Source: Pseudomonas baltica (GTDB taxonomy: Bacteria > Pseudomonadota > Gammaproteobacteria > Pseudomonadales > Pseudomonadaceae). Taken from it: 64,000 bases of DNA. The stretch spans positions 5,953,001-6,017,000 of the forward strand of contig NZ_CP134771.1 in the NCBI RefSeq assembly GCF_031880315.1, read 5' to 3'. The translations under genes and the position numbers were made by a program. Of this stretch, positions 56,809 to 64,000 are shown piece by piece. Position 1 is the first letter of the stretch. The number at the start of each line of letters is the position of its first letter. The notes under the pieces are model-generated. The model saw only the letters and a list, made by a program, of their open reading frames with translations, was not told the origin of the DNA and ran no database searches.

Positions 56809-56814
56809 ATGCGC

Positions 56815-56976
56815 TCAGAGGTTGCCAACGCCGCCATCCAGTCCAGCAATCAGACCGCACAGCACCCACCCGGCTTCGTCCATGCGGATGACCTTGAAGT
56901 TGGCGCCTGCGGTGCGCCCGAGGATCTTCGAGCGCCAGGCGTGGGGGAGGTTTTTTGCTGCTTCGATCCAGTTCAT
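56815..56976 (-). pseudogene. Truncated cupin-like small protein
   Basis: A 53-codon frame from the ATG at 56976. Residues 1-33 (MNWIEAAKNLPHAWRSKILG, RTAGANFKVIRMD) resemble the start of small Pseudomonas cupin proteins of about 110 residues. The sequence then departs (EAGWVLCGLIAGLDGGVGNL) and stops, so the cupin barrel is absent. A CCGGAAC lies before the ATG. I judge it a decayed gene, though a functional microprotein cannot be excluded. Confidence 0.45.
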
Positions 56977-57034
56977 GGGTTGTTCCGGGTGTGAGCGAGT
57001 AGCTGTTCGTGGATATGAAGCGGCGGGTGACCGC

Positions 57035-58423
57035 TCATGCGGTCGCTTGCGCACACCCCACCGGACCTTTTCGCAGCAGCACCAGCAAACTCGGCAACAC
57101 CAGCGCACTGACGCTGGCCAAGACCGTCATCACCTGCTGATAGCCGGCCACGAAGTCGCCGCTGACGTGCTGCAATACCAAGGTGGTGACTGCCAGCCCT
57201 AGAGCGCCGGCGAGGTTGTGCAGCGTCCAGGACATGCCCATCGCCACGCCGCTGGCGTCGCCCGGCACGGCCGCGATGGCGGCCAGGGTCGAAGGGCCGA
57301 GGATGCAGGCCCAGCCGGCCCCCATCAGCATGAACGCGAGTATCACCCGCCACCAAGGGCTGTGGCCGTCGAAGCCGCTTTGCAACAAGGCGGATGCGAC
57401 CAGCAGGGCGAAACCGGCGAGCAACACCGGCCGCGTACCGAAGCGATCGGCCCAGCGCCCGGCCCAGGGTGACAAGAGTGCCAGCACCGCTGTGGTCGGC
57501 AACAACAGCAGGCCAACGGCGGCACTGGACAGGCCGCGTACATCGGCCAGATACAGCGGCATCAACAGAAACGCCGCGCAATAGAAAAACGCCAGGCCCG
57601 CGGTGGCCAGGCAGGCGCCGCTGAAGGCCGGGCGGGCGAGAAAATCAAAGCGCAGCAAGGGCGCTGCTACCCGGCGCTCGACCACTATCAGTATCACCAG
57701 CAGTAGGGCGGCCCAGGCCAGCAGGCCGAGAGTGGTGGGTGATGACCAGCCCCAACTGCCGCCGCGTACCAGCACCAGCACCCAGAACGGCAACGTCAGG
57801 GTCAATAACAACAGGCCGGCCAGATCCAGGCCCTGACCGTCATCCGCAGCAGCGGATTCCTCGACATGACGCCAGACCAACGCCAGCCCGACCAAAATCA
57901 ACGGTACGTTGAGCAGGAACACCCAGCGCCAGCCCCAAGCCGCAACGATCAGCCCGCCAGCTACCGGGCCGATCGCCAGGCCCAGACCGTTGGCGCTGTA
58001 GAGCAGGCCGATGGCCTTGCCCCGGTGTCGTGCATCGAACGCATGGCCGACGATGGCCGTGGAGGCGGTGTACAGCACTGCGCACGCCAGGCCTTGCACG
58101 ACCCGCCAGAGCACCAGTGCCGCGAGGCTGGCGCTCAGTCCGGCCGCCAGCGAGGCGATCCCGAACAGCAACATGGCACCGAGCATCATGCGCCGACGCC
58201 CAACTAGATCGGCCAGGCGCCCGGCGGTGACCATGAAGGCCGCCAGAGCCATGACGAAGGCGGTGATCAGCCACTGTGACCGGGTCAGGGCGATGCCCAG
58301 TTCCTGACCCAAAGCCGGCAAAGCGGTATTGACGATGGTGAAATCGATACAGCCGAGGAAACTGGCGATGGCCACGCCGATGAGCGCGAGCCAGGGATTG
58401 CGGCGGGGATTGGCAGCAGACAT
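57035..58423 (-). CDS. MFS multidrug transporter (DHA2/EmrB-QacA type)
   Basis: A 462-residue protein with 14 predicted membrane segments. DHA2 motifs are ASFLGCIDFTIVNTALPALG in segment 1 (with the conserved Asp), GRLADLVGRRRMMLGAML in loop 2-3 and GLGLAIGPVAGGLIVAAWGW in segment 5. It should export hydrophobic drugs or natural metabolites with protons. No membrane-fusion partner is adjacent, so it is likely of the single-component QacA-like type. AAGGAACG before the ATG at 58423 fixes the start; the frame is open to 58453. It is divergent from a TonB-receptor gene. Confidence 0.9.
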   Translation of the reverse strand: MSAANPRRNPWLALIGVAIASFLGCIDFTIVNTALPALGQELGIALTRSQWLITAFVMALAAFMVTAGRLADLVGRRRMMLGAMLLFGIASLAAGLSASLAALVLWRVVQGLACAVLYTASTAIVGHAFDARHRGKAIGLLYSANGLGLAIGPVAGGLIVAAWGWRWVFLLNVPLILVGLALVWRHVEESAAADDGQGLDLAGLLLLTLTLPFWVLVLVRGGSWGWSSPTTLGLLAWAALLLVILIVVERRVAAPLLRFDFLARPAFSGACLATAGLAFFYCAAFLLMPLYLADVRGLSSAAVGLLLLPTTAVLALLSPWAGRWADRFGTRPVLLAGFALLVASALLQSGFDGHSPWWRVILAFMLMGAGWACILGPSTLAAIAAVPGDASGVAMGMSWTLHNLAGALGLAVTTLVLQHVSGDFVAGYQQVMTVLASVSALVLPSLLVLLRKGPVGCAQATA

Positions 58424-58731
58424 GAACAGCGTTCCTTGTTCTGGGTGAGGCATTCCTTGCCGGGGGGATTGTAATAGGGGCCGGGTGGCGGATTCTAATA
58501 AGCCTTTGGTCCATGGTTATAACGGTTGTCAGTACGGGGCGTAGAGGCCGCAGGACGATATATAAGGATATGTCTAAATGTTTCTTAATTTAAATATTTA
58601 GTATCGATAAGCTATATCGATCGGACGGCCGAACTTAATCAATTCGCAAGGATGCTCGCGACCGCTGCCAGCGGACCGCTCCTGCCCCCGGCACAGCGAA
58701 GTGCCGGGTCTGGAATCAAGGAAATCGGTTC
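58424..58731. promoter_or_regulatory. Divergent promoter region with palindrome and leader hairpin
   Basis: This 308-base gap is AT-rich near 58555-58620. A perfect palindrome (ATCGATA at 58603-58609 and TATCGAT at 58615-58621, 5-base centre) could be an operator. A hairpin (CCCGGCAC at 58687-58694 and GTGCCGGG at 58701-58708, 6-base loop) lies directly upstream of the receptor's AAGGAA ribosome binding site and could affect its translation. Confidence 0.5.
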
Positions 58732-61116
58732 ATGCGACCCTTCCGCAAGACCCCTCTGTCCCTCGCCATCATGTCCGCCAGCCTGCTGTGCAACAGCACC
58801 TGGGCGGCCGACGCCGAGGTGGGCAACGATACCGAAGCCAAGCCCCTGAGCACGGTCATCGTCACCGGCACCCGGGTGCTGAAGCGCACTGCCAGCGACT
58901 CGCTGTCGCCTATCGATGTGATCAGCGGCGACACCCTGCGCAGCAGTGGTTCCGATGAACTTGGCACGGTGCTGGCGCGGTTGATTCCCTCGATCAACTT
59001 CCCCCGGCCCAGCCTGGTCGACGGCGCCGAACTGGCGCGTCCGGCACAGCTGCGCGGCCTGTCGCCCGATCAGGTGCTGGTGCTGGTCAATGGCAAGCGC
59101 CGCCACACCGGGGCGTTCGTCAACCTTGGCGGCGCCGTGGGGCGCGGCTCGGCACCGGCCGATCTGAACGCGATCCCGCTGTCGTCCATCGACCATATCG
59201 AAGTGCTGCGCGATGGCGCTGCGGCTCGTTATGGCTCAGATGCGATTGCCGGGGTGATCAACATCATCCTCAAGGATGCCAACCACGGCGGCGAGATTTC
59301 CGCCAAGTACGGCAGCTACAAAAAGGGTGACGGCATCCAGCGTCAGCTGAGCGGCAACACCGGTATCGCGCTGGGCGACCGGGGCTTCCTGAACTTCTCC
59401 GCCGAAGGTGCCGACAACGATTACACCAACCGCGCCGGCGACGATTACCGCAGTGCCAGCGTTGGTTCCACCACCTATGGCCAGCGTGTATTCCGCCAGG
59501 GCGAGCCCGCCACCGATGAAGGCAAGCTGTGGTTCAACGGCGAGTTCGACCTCAACGATTCCGCGCAACTCTACGGCTTTGGCGGCTACAGCAAGCGCCG
59601 TGGTGAAACGGCCGCGTTCTACCGCGCCAGCAACGCCTCCAACAACCTGCCCGCGCTCTACCCCAATGGCTACCTGCCGCTGATTCGCGGCACCCTCGAG
59701 GATCGCTCGCTGGTGGTCGGCGTGCGGGGCGAGTGGCTGGACGACTGGCACTACGACTTGTCTGCCAACTACGGCCAGAACCAGTACGAAATCAACACCC
59801 GCACCATCAACACCTCGTTGGGCCTGGCCACGCCGCGCTCGTTCTACAACGGCACGCTGAGCAATACGCAAAAGCAGCTGAGCCTGGATCTGTCGCGGGA
59901 ATTCAACGTCGGTTTTTTGCCCAATCCGGTCAACGTGGCCTTTGGTACGGAGTATCTGCATCAGGATTACCAGATCGAATCAGGGGACCCGGCGTCCTAT
60001 TACCTGACCGGCAGCTCCGGGTTGGGCGGCTTTCGCGATGCCGATGCCGGGAGCTTCAGTCGGCATGACTTTGCCCAGTACCTGGACCTGGAAACCGACC
60101 TGACCGATCGCTTGAGTGTCTCGGCGGCGGCACGGCACGAGGACTACAGCGACTTCGGTTCCAACACCAGCGGCTCGCTGTCCGGGCGCTTCGCCTTGAC
60201 CCCGAAAGTGGCGATTCGCGGCAGCGTGTCGACGGGCTTCCGCGCGCCGTCGCTGGCCCAGCAGAACTTTGCCTACACCTCGTCGCAACTGATCGGCAAT
60301 ACCGTGCAGGAGGCCGGTACCTTCGCGTCCAACAGCAAGGTCGCCAAGCTGCTCGGCGCCGAAGACCTGAAGCCCGAAAAGTCGCGCAACTACAGCCTGG
60401 GCGTGGTCTTCGAACCCACCGACAACCTGACCCTGACCGCCGATGCCTACCGCATCGACATCCGTGACCGGATCACCTTGTCGTCCAACCTGAGCCTCAA
60501 TCAGGACGCGATCAATTACCTGCAGGCCAACGGCGTCGGCAACATCAACTACACTACGGCGCGGTACTTCACCAACGCGGTGAACACCAGCACCAACGGC
60601 ATCGACCTGGTGGCCAACTATCGCTATCAACTGGACAGCGGCGTGCGCTGGAACAGCACGGTGGGCTACAACTACAACCACACCAAGGTCACCCACGTGG
60701 CGGCCAATCCGGGGATTCTCGATCAGTTGGGGCAGAACCTGCTGCGCGTTGATCGACGGGAGAAAGACGGGCTGCTGGGCGATACCACGCCGCAGCACAA
60801 ATTGAGCCTGGGCAACGATTTCACCTATGACGCCTGGACGTTGCACAGCAACCTGGTGCGCTACGGCTCGTTCACCAGCTATCAGGCCAGTGAAGTCAAC
60901 GACCAGACCTTCAAGGCGGCGTGGATCCTCGATCTGTCTCTGGATTATCGCTACCGCAACTGGCTGTTCACCCTGGGTGGCGACAACGTGACCGACAAGT
61001 ACCCGGAGAAGCTCAACGCGTACAGCAACAGTGGCGGCAACCTGGCATACAGCACGTACTCGCCGTATGGGTATAGCGGGGCGTTCTACTACGCCAAGGT
61101 GGCGTATCGCTGGTGA
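58732..61116 (+). CDS. TonB-dependent receptor
   Basis: A 794-residue outer-membrane receptor. A signal peptide ends near AWA-ADA (residues 24-28). A TonB box-like segment (LSTVIVTGTR) leads to the plug (PAQLRGLSPDQVLVLVNGKR, HIEVLRDGAAARYGSDAIAG), and the barrel ends AKVAYRW with terminal aromatic Trp. The short form without an STN domain resembles receptors for non-siderophore ligands as often as siderophores. A tonB-exbBD set lies 6 kb upstream. The peptide-type binding protein gene is downstream but on the other strand. AAGGAAATC precedes the ATG at 58732. The substrate is not predictable from sequence alone. Confidence 0.92.
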   Translation: MRPFRKTPLSLAIMSASLLCNSTWAADAEVGNDTEAKPLSTVIVTGTRVLKRTASDSLSPIDVISGDTLRSSGSDELGTVLARLIPSINFPRPSLVDGAELARPAQLRGLSPDQVLVLVNGKRRHTGAFVNLGGAVGRGSAPADLNAIPLSSIDHIEVLRDGAAARYGSDAIAGVINIILKDANHGGEISAKYGSYKKGDGIQRQLSGNTGIALGDRGFLNFSAEGADNDYTNRAGDDYRSASVGSTTYGQRVFRQGEPATDEGKLWFNGEFDLNDSAQLYGFGGYSKRRGETAAFYRASNASNNLPALYPNGYLPLIRGTLEDRSLVVGVRGEWLDDWHYDLSANYGQNQYEINTRTINTSLGLATPRSFYNGTLSNTQKQLSLDLSREFNVGFLPNPVNVAFGTEYLHQDYQIESGDPASYYLTGSSGLGGFRDADAGSFSRHDFAQYLDLETDLTDRLSVSAAARHEDYSDFGSNTSGSLSGRFALTPKVAIRGSVSTGFRAPSLAQQNFAYTSSQLIGNTVQEAGTFASNSKVAKLLGAEDLKPEKSRNYSLGVVFEPTDNLTLTADAYRIDIRDRITLSSNLSLNQDAINYLQANGVGNINYTTARYFTNAVNTSTNGIDLVANYRYQLDSGVRWNSTVGYNYNHTKVTHVAANPGILDQLGQNLLRVDRREKDGLLGDTTPQHKLSLGNDFTYDAWTLHSNLVRYGSFTSYQASEVNDQTFKAAWILDLSLDYRYRNWLFTLGGDNVTDKYPEKLNAYSNSGGNLAYSTYSPYGYSGAFYYAKVAYRW

Positions 61117-61126
61117 TTCTGCGCTT

Positions 61127-61300
61127 GCAGGGCCGGCCCCTTCGCCGCCGAAAGCGCAACCTTGCTCCTACAATGGTGCGGTGTACCTGTGCAAGCAGGG
61201 CCGGCCTCTTCGCGGGCAAGCCTTGCTCCCACAATGGTGAGGTGTACACCTGTGGGAGCAAGGTTGCGCGTTGGGCGGCGAAGAGGCCCTCAAGCTCACC
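61127..61300. repeat. REP cluster
   Basis: At least three REP-like blocks in alternating orientation: GGCCGGCCCCTTCGCCGCCG, GGCCGGCCTCTTCGCGGGCA and the inverted GTGGGAGCAAGGTTGCGCG followed by GGCGGCGAAGAGGCC. They lie between two convergent genes and should form hairpins. Confidence 0.85.
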
Positions 61301-61314
61301 CCACAAACAGGCCC

Positions 61315-62973
61315 TCATCTGGCATTTTCCTCACTCCACACGTCATACAAATTCGACGGCGCATCCAGCTGCACCTCGAAATTCAACCCGTGCAACGTAC
61401 TGCGCGCCGCGAGCTGATAGTTGGGCGCGAACAGCGGGATGACGTAGGCCTTGTCCACCGCCAGCTTCTGGATCTGATCCAGGATCGGCTGGCGTTTGGC
61501 AAGGTCGGTGGTCGCTCGGGCCTGGTCGATCAGACCGACGATCTCCGGGTCCGGCGTCTTGATGCCGCGATACAAAAACCCGCTGCCACCCAGCACGTCA
61601 CGTAGCGACAGCGCCGCATCCGATGGGTTGAGGGTGTTGGGATAGACATGCCAGGTGCCGTCGGCGATGGACTTGACCCATTCACCCGAACTGATGATGC
61701 GCAGGTCCAGCTGCAGGTTCAGGTTCTTCTTTACCGCCGCCTGGATCTGCTGGATCAACAGATCCCGGTTGTCGCGCACATAAGGTTGCGGGTAGCCCAC
61801 CTCGATGCGCAGGCGCTGGCCATCGCGGGTTCGATAGCCCTCGGCGTCGCGGCCGGTCCAGCCAGCGTCGTCGAGCAGCTTGTTGGCGCCTGCCACGTCG
61901 TTGCCCCAGGAACCTTTGAGACCCTTGTTGTAGGCCGTGTTGTCCGGGCCGATGTTGGACCAGGCGCGCGGCACCGTGCCCAGGTAGATGTTCTTGACGA
62001 TCGCTTCCAGGTCGAAGCCATCGCGCAGTGCCCGGCGCACACGCACGTCATCGGTAGGCGCGGCGGTGTAGTTGAGGTTAAGCGTGAACGATGTCTCTGC
62101 CGACGGCCCGGTGAGGAACTGGAAGCCCTGGGCATTCTCGAACAGCGCGCGATCGGTGGGCTGTACGCCTTCGATCATGTCCACCTGCCCGGAGCTCAAG
62201 GCCCCCGCACGTACCGCGTATTCGGGCAGGAAGCGATAGGTGACCGAGTTCAAATAGGCCGGGCCTTGATGCGCGGCATAGGCCGGCGCCCAGTGATAGT
62301 TGGGGTTCTTGACGAAGCGCGCCGACTGGCCGCGCGTGTACTGGTCGAACACGAACGGGCCAGTGCCCACCAGGTTCGGACCGCCTTGGCAGAGGTCACC
62401 GCCCTTGGCCAGGGTCTTGGGCGACAAAAAGCCCAGCTTGACGCTCGACAGTGACTCGAGGAACGCCGAGTCAGCCTTGCTCAGCACGATCTTGACCTCA
62501 TGGGGCGAGACCACCTCGGTGTGATCGTAATACTCCAGAAAGGCGGCGGCGTTGGCGGTGTGGGCCGGATCCCTGGTCCAGTCGAGGTTGGCCTTGACCG
62601 CCTCACCATCGAATGGCGTGCCGTCGCTGAAGGTCACGTCGTCACGCAGCGTGAAGCTGTAGCTCAGGCCATCGTCGGAGATGCGCCAGCTCTTCGCCAG
62701 CCAGGGCGCGAACGTGCCGTCGGCCTGCTTGCCGACCAACGAGTCGATGTAGTTGCGGATCACCAGGAAGGCATTCTGCTGCGACGAGTTGTGCGGGTCG
62801 AAGCACACCGGTTCGGTGGTCACGCCAAACGTGATGTCGCCGCCGTCGCGGGGCTTGACCACGCTGTTCTCGGTTTTGGCGACGCTCTTGGCGGGTTCTG
62901 AAGGGTTGTCGCAACTGGCCAGTAATGGGCTGATGGCAACGGCCAGGCAAAGCAGGGGAAGGGGTGCTCTCAT
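61315..62973 (-). CDS. ABC transporter substrate-binding lipoprotein, peptide type (SBP_bac_5)
   Basis: A 552-residue protein with a lipobox (LLASC, Cys at about residue 20), so it is anchored by lipid, most likely to the inner or outer membrane facing the periplasm. The family pattern GGDITFGVTTEPVCFDPHNS opens the mature domain, and AKSWRISDDGLSYSFTLRDD and FSDGTPFDGEAVKANLDWT are typical of DppA/OppA-like proteins. It captures peptides, nickel complexes or other small ligands. The ATPase gene lies immediately upstream (seven-base gap), so they form one operon; the permease genes should lie beyond the window. Confidence 0.9.
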   Translation of the reverse strand: MRAPLPLLCLAVAISPLLASCDNPSEPAKSVAKTENSVVKPRDGGDITFGVTTEPVCFDPHNSSQQNAFLVIRNYIDSLVGKQADGTFAPWLAKSWRISDDGLSYSFTLRDDVTFSDGTPFDGEAVKANLDWTRDPAHTANAAAFLEYYDHTEVVSPHEVKIVLSKADSAFLESLSSVKLGFLSPKTLAKGGDLCQGGPNLVGTGPFVFDQYTRGQSARFVKNPNYHWAPAYAAHQGPAYLNSVTYRFLPEYAVRAGALSSGQVDMIEGVQPTDRALFENAQGFQFLTGPSAETSFTLNLNYTAAPTDDVRVRRALRDGFDLEAIVKNIYLGTVPRAWSNIGPDNTAYNKGLKGSWGNDVAGANKLLDDAGWTGRDAEGYRTRDGQRLRIEVGYPQPYVRDNRDLLIQQIQAAVKKNLNLQLDLRIISSGEWVKSIADGTWHVYPNTLNPSDAALSLRDVLGGSGFLYRGIKTPDPEIVGLIDQARATTDLAKRQPILDQIQKLAVDKAYVIPLFAPNYQLAARSTLHGLNFEVQLDAPSNLYDVWSEENAR

Positions 62974-62980
62974 GATGTCC

Positions 62981-64000
62981 TTAAGCGCAAGCAGGTGAAG
63001 CGGCCACGGTCGGCTGTGCCGACAACAGACGTTGGGTATAGGGATGTTGCGGGGCGTCGAAGACTTGCTGGACCGTGCCGTGCTCGACCACCTCGCCCTG
63101 ATGGAACACCAGCACGCGATCGCTGACGTGGCGGATCACTTCCAGGTCGTGAGAAATGAACAGCAGGGCGATGCCGCGCTCGGCTTGTAACTCGCTGATC
63201 AGGTCCAGTACCTGCGCTTGAACGTACACGTCCAGCGCCGACACCGGTTCATCGCAGATGATCAGCGCGGGTTCTGCCGCCAGTGCACGGGCGATGGCGA
63301 TGCGTTGGCGCTGACCACCGGACAGCGAGCGGGGATGGCGATCGAGATAGGCGGCGTTGAGGCCGACCTGGGTGAGCAGGGCGGTGACTCGCTCGCGTTG
63401 GCGATCCTGGGCGTGGAGGTTTTCAGCGATGATCTGCAGCACGCTGTAGCGCGGATCGAACGAGCTCAGCGGGTCTTGCGGGATGTACTGCATCTGCCGC
63501 CGCCATGGCCGGCGTTGCGCCTCGGGCACCTGGCTCCATGGCTGGCCGAGCAGCTGCACGCTGCCGCTGTCGGGTTCGAGCAGGCCGAGGACGATGTTGG
63601 CGCAGGTGGTCTTGCCGGAGCCCGACTCACCGACGATGCCCAGCACTTCGCCCTTGTGCACGCTGAACGAGGCGCTGTGCAAGGCGGTGAAACTCTCCTT
63701 GCGGCGGCCGAAACCGCCGCGCCGATAGTGCTTGCTGATGTTGTCGACGTGCAGCACCACCTGTTGTCGATCGATATGCCGACTCGGCAAGGCGCTGCGC
63801 TCGATGCGCAACGGTTGAGTCTCGTCGACGGCCGGCAGCACCCGCGCCGAACTCAGGCGGGTGCCACGGGACTGTTCGCTCGGTGTCGCCGCCAACAGTT
63901 GGCGGGTGTAGTCGTGGCGCGGGCGGGTGAGCACTTGCGCCACCGGCCCGGAGTCGACCACCACGCCGTTGTGCATCACGTAAACGCGGTCGGCGATCTG
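62981..64000 (-). CDS. Tandem-ABC peptide transporter ATP-binding protein (5' part off the right edge)
   Basis: The frame enters from the right edge with QIADRVYVMHNGVVVDSGPV, the tail of a first ABC domain and its oligopeptide C-terminal extension (TRPRHDYTRQLLAATPS). A second full ABC domain follows: Walker A GESGSGKTT, signature SLSGGQRQRIAIARAL and Walker B ALIICDEPVSALD, ending with HPYTQRLLSAQPTV. Two fused ABC domains in one chain are the YejF/GsiA-type arrangement used by peptide and glutathione importers. The first half and the start lie outside the window. It is transcribed toward the binding-protein gene. Confidence 0.9.
   Translation of the reverse strand, partial: QIADRVYVMHNGVVVDSGPVAQVLTRPRHDYTRQLLAATPSEQSRGTRLSSARVLPAVDETQPLRIERSALPSRHIDRQQVVLHVDNISKHYRRGGFGRRKESFTALHSASFSVHKGEVLGIVGESGSGKTTCANIVLGLLEPDSGSVQLLGQPWSQVPEAQRRPWRRQMQYIPQDPLSSFDPRYSVLQIIAENLHAQDRQRERVTALLTQVGLNAAYLDRHPRSLSGGQRQRIAIARALAAEPALIICDEPVSALDVYVQAQVLDLISELQAERGIALLFISHDLEVIRHVSDRVLVFHQGEVVEHGTVQQVFDAPQHPYTQRLLSAQPTVAASPACA

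Overview
The window reads as a stretch of chromosome from a Pseudomonas-type gammaproteobacterium. The evidence is high GC with strong G/C third-position bias, Pseudomonas-style intergenic REP elements (a core like GGGAGCAAGCNTTGCTCCC beside GGCCTCTTCGCGGGCAAG), many LysR/IclR/AraC/XRE regulators, several MFS exporters, two TonB-dependent receptors, a dedicated TonB-ExbB-ExbD set, MetNIQ, and the carboxyspermidine branch of polyamine synthesis. I saw no rRNA, tRNA, CRISPR array or intact insertion sequence. Both window edges cut genes: a MarR regulator on the left and a tandem-ABC peptide transporter ATPase on the right.

Layout. 0-5.3 kb: MarR regulator, a Met/His-rich DUF2946 + PepSY pair that looks copper-related, GNAT, MFS, cupin. 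5.3-10 kb: a long imperfect inverted repeat, a Tat-type aldo/keto reductase, a Fic protein with an unusual active site whose upstream region carries seven copies of a 10-bp element, and a chemoreceptor. 10-15.1 kb: siderophore-type TonB receptor with an N-terminal signalling domain, then carboxy(nor)spermidine decarboxylase and dehydrogenase. 15-22.4 kb: GST, flavin monooxygenase, a HisKA_2 kinase/response-regulator pair divergent from a large hybrid kinase, a LysE remnant and a GNAT. 22.5-32 kb: D-Ala-D-Ala ligase, chorismate mutase, nitrilase-family hydrolase, a short-chain dehydrogenase lacking the YxxxK pair, LysR, lactate-oxidase-like enzyme, acetolactate-synthase-like enzyme, YghU-type GST. 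32.2-33 kb: a scar with a headless AraC regulator and an IS66 transposase fragment.

33-43.9 kb: a ten-gene minus-strand catabolic cluster (MFS, nitronate-monooxygenase-like, SDR, two acyl-CoA dehydrogenases, enoyl-CoA hydratase, MaoC hydratase, ADP-forming acyl-CoA synthetase, thiolase-like protein, DUF35 protein) divergent from an IclR regulator. The thiolase-like protein has no nucleophilic Cys and is paired with a DUF35 protein, as in steroid side-chain retro-aldolases. The cluster probably breaks down an unidentified alicyclic or branched carboxylic acid.

44-50 kb: a 28-residue membrane peptide, SDR, LysR/MFS pair, isochorismatase-family hydrolase and a truncated LysR. 50.3-50.8 kb holds the most striking gene: a 173-residue protein that is about 42% Met and 9% Cys with a repeated C-x-MPMMM-x-C-xx-M-x-MMC unit, most likely a soft-metal (Cu(I)/Ag(I)) binding protein or an oxidant sink. 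51-64 kb: XRE-cupin regulator with a 54-residue upstream partner, TonB-ExbB-ExbD, MetNIQ, a cupin fragment, DHA2 exporter, TonB receptor, peptide-binding lipoprotein and tandem-ABC ATPase. A plausible theme for the right third is TonB-driven import followed by ABC import of methionine- or peptide-type substrates; this is inference from gene order.
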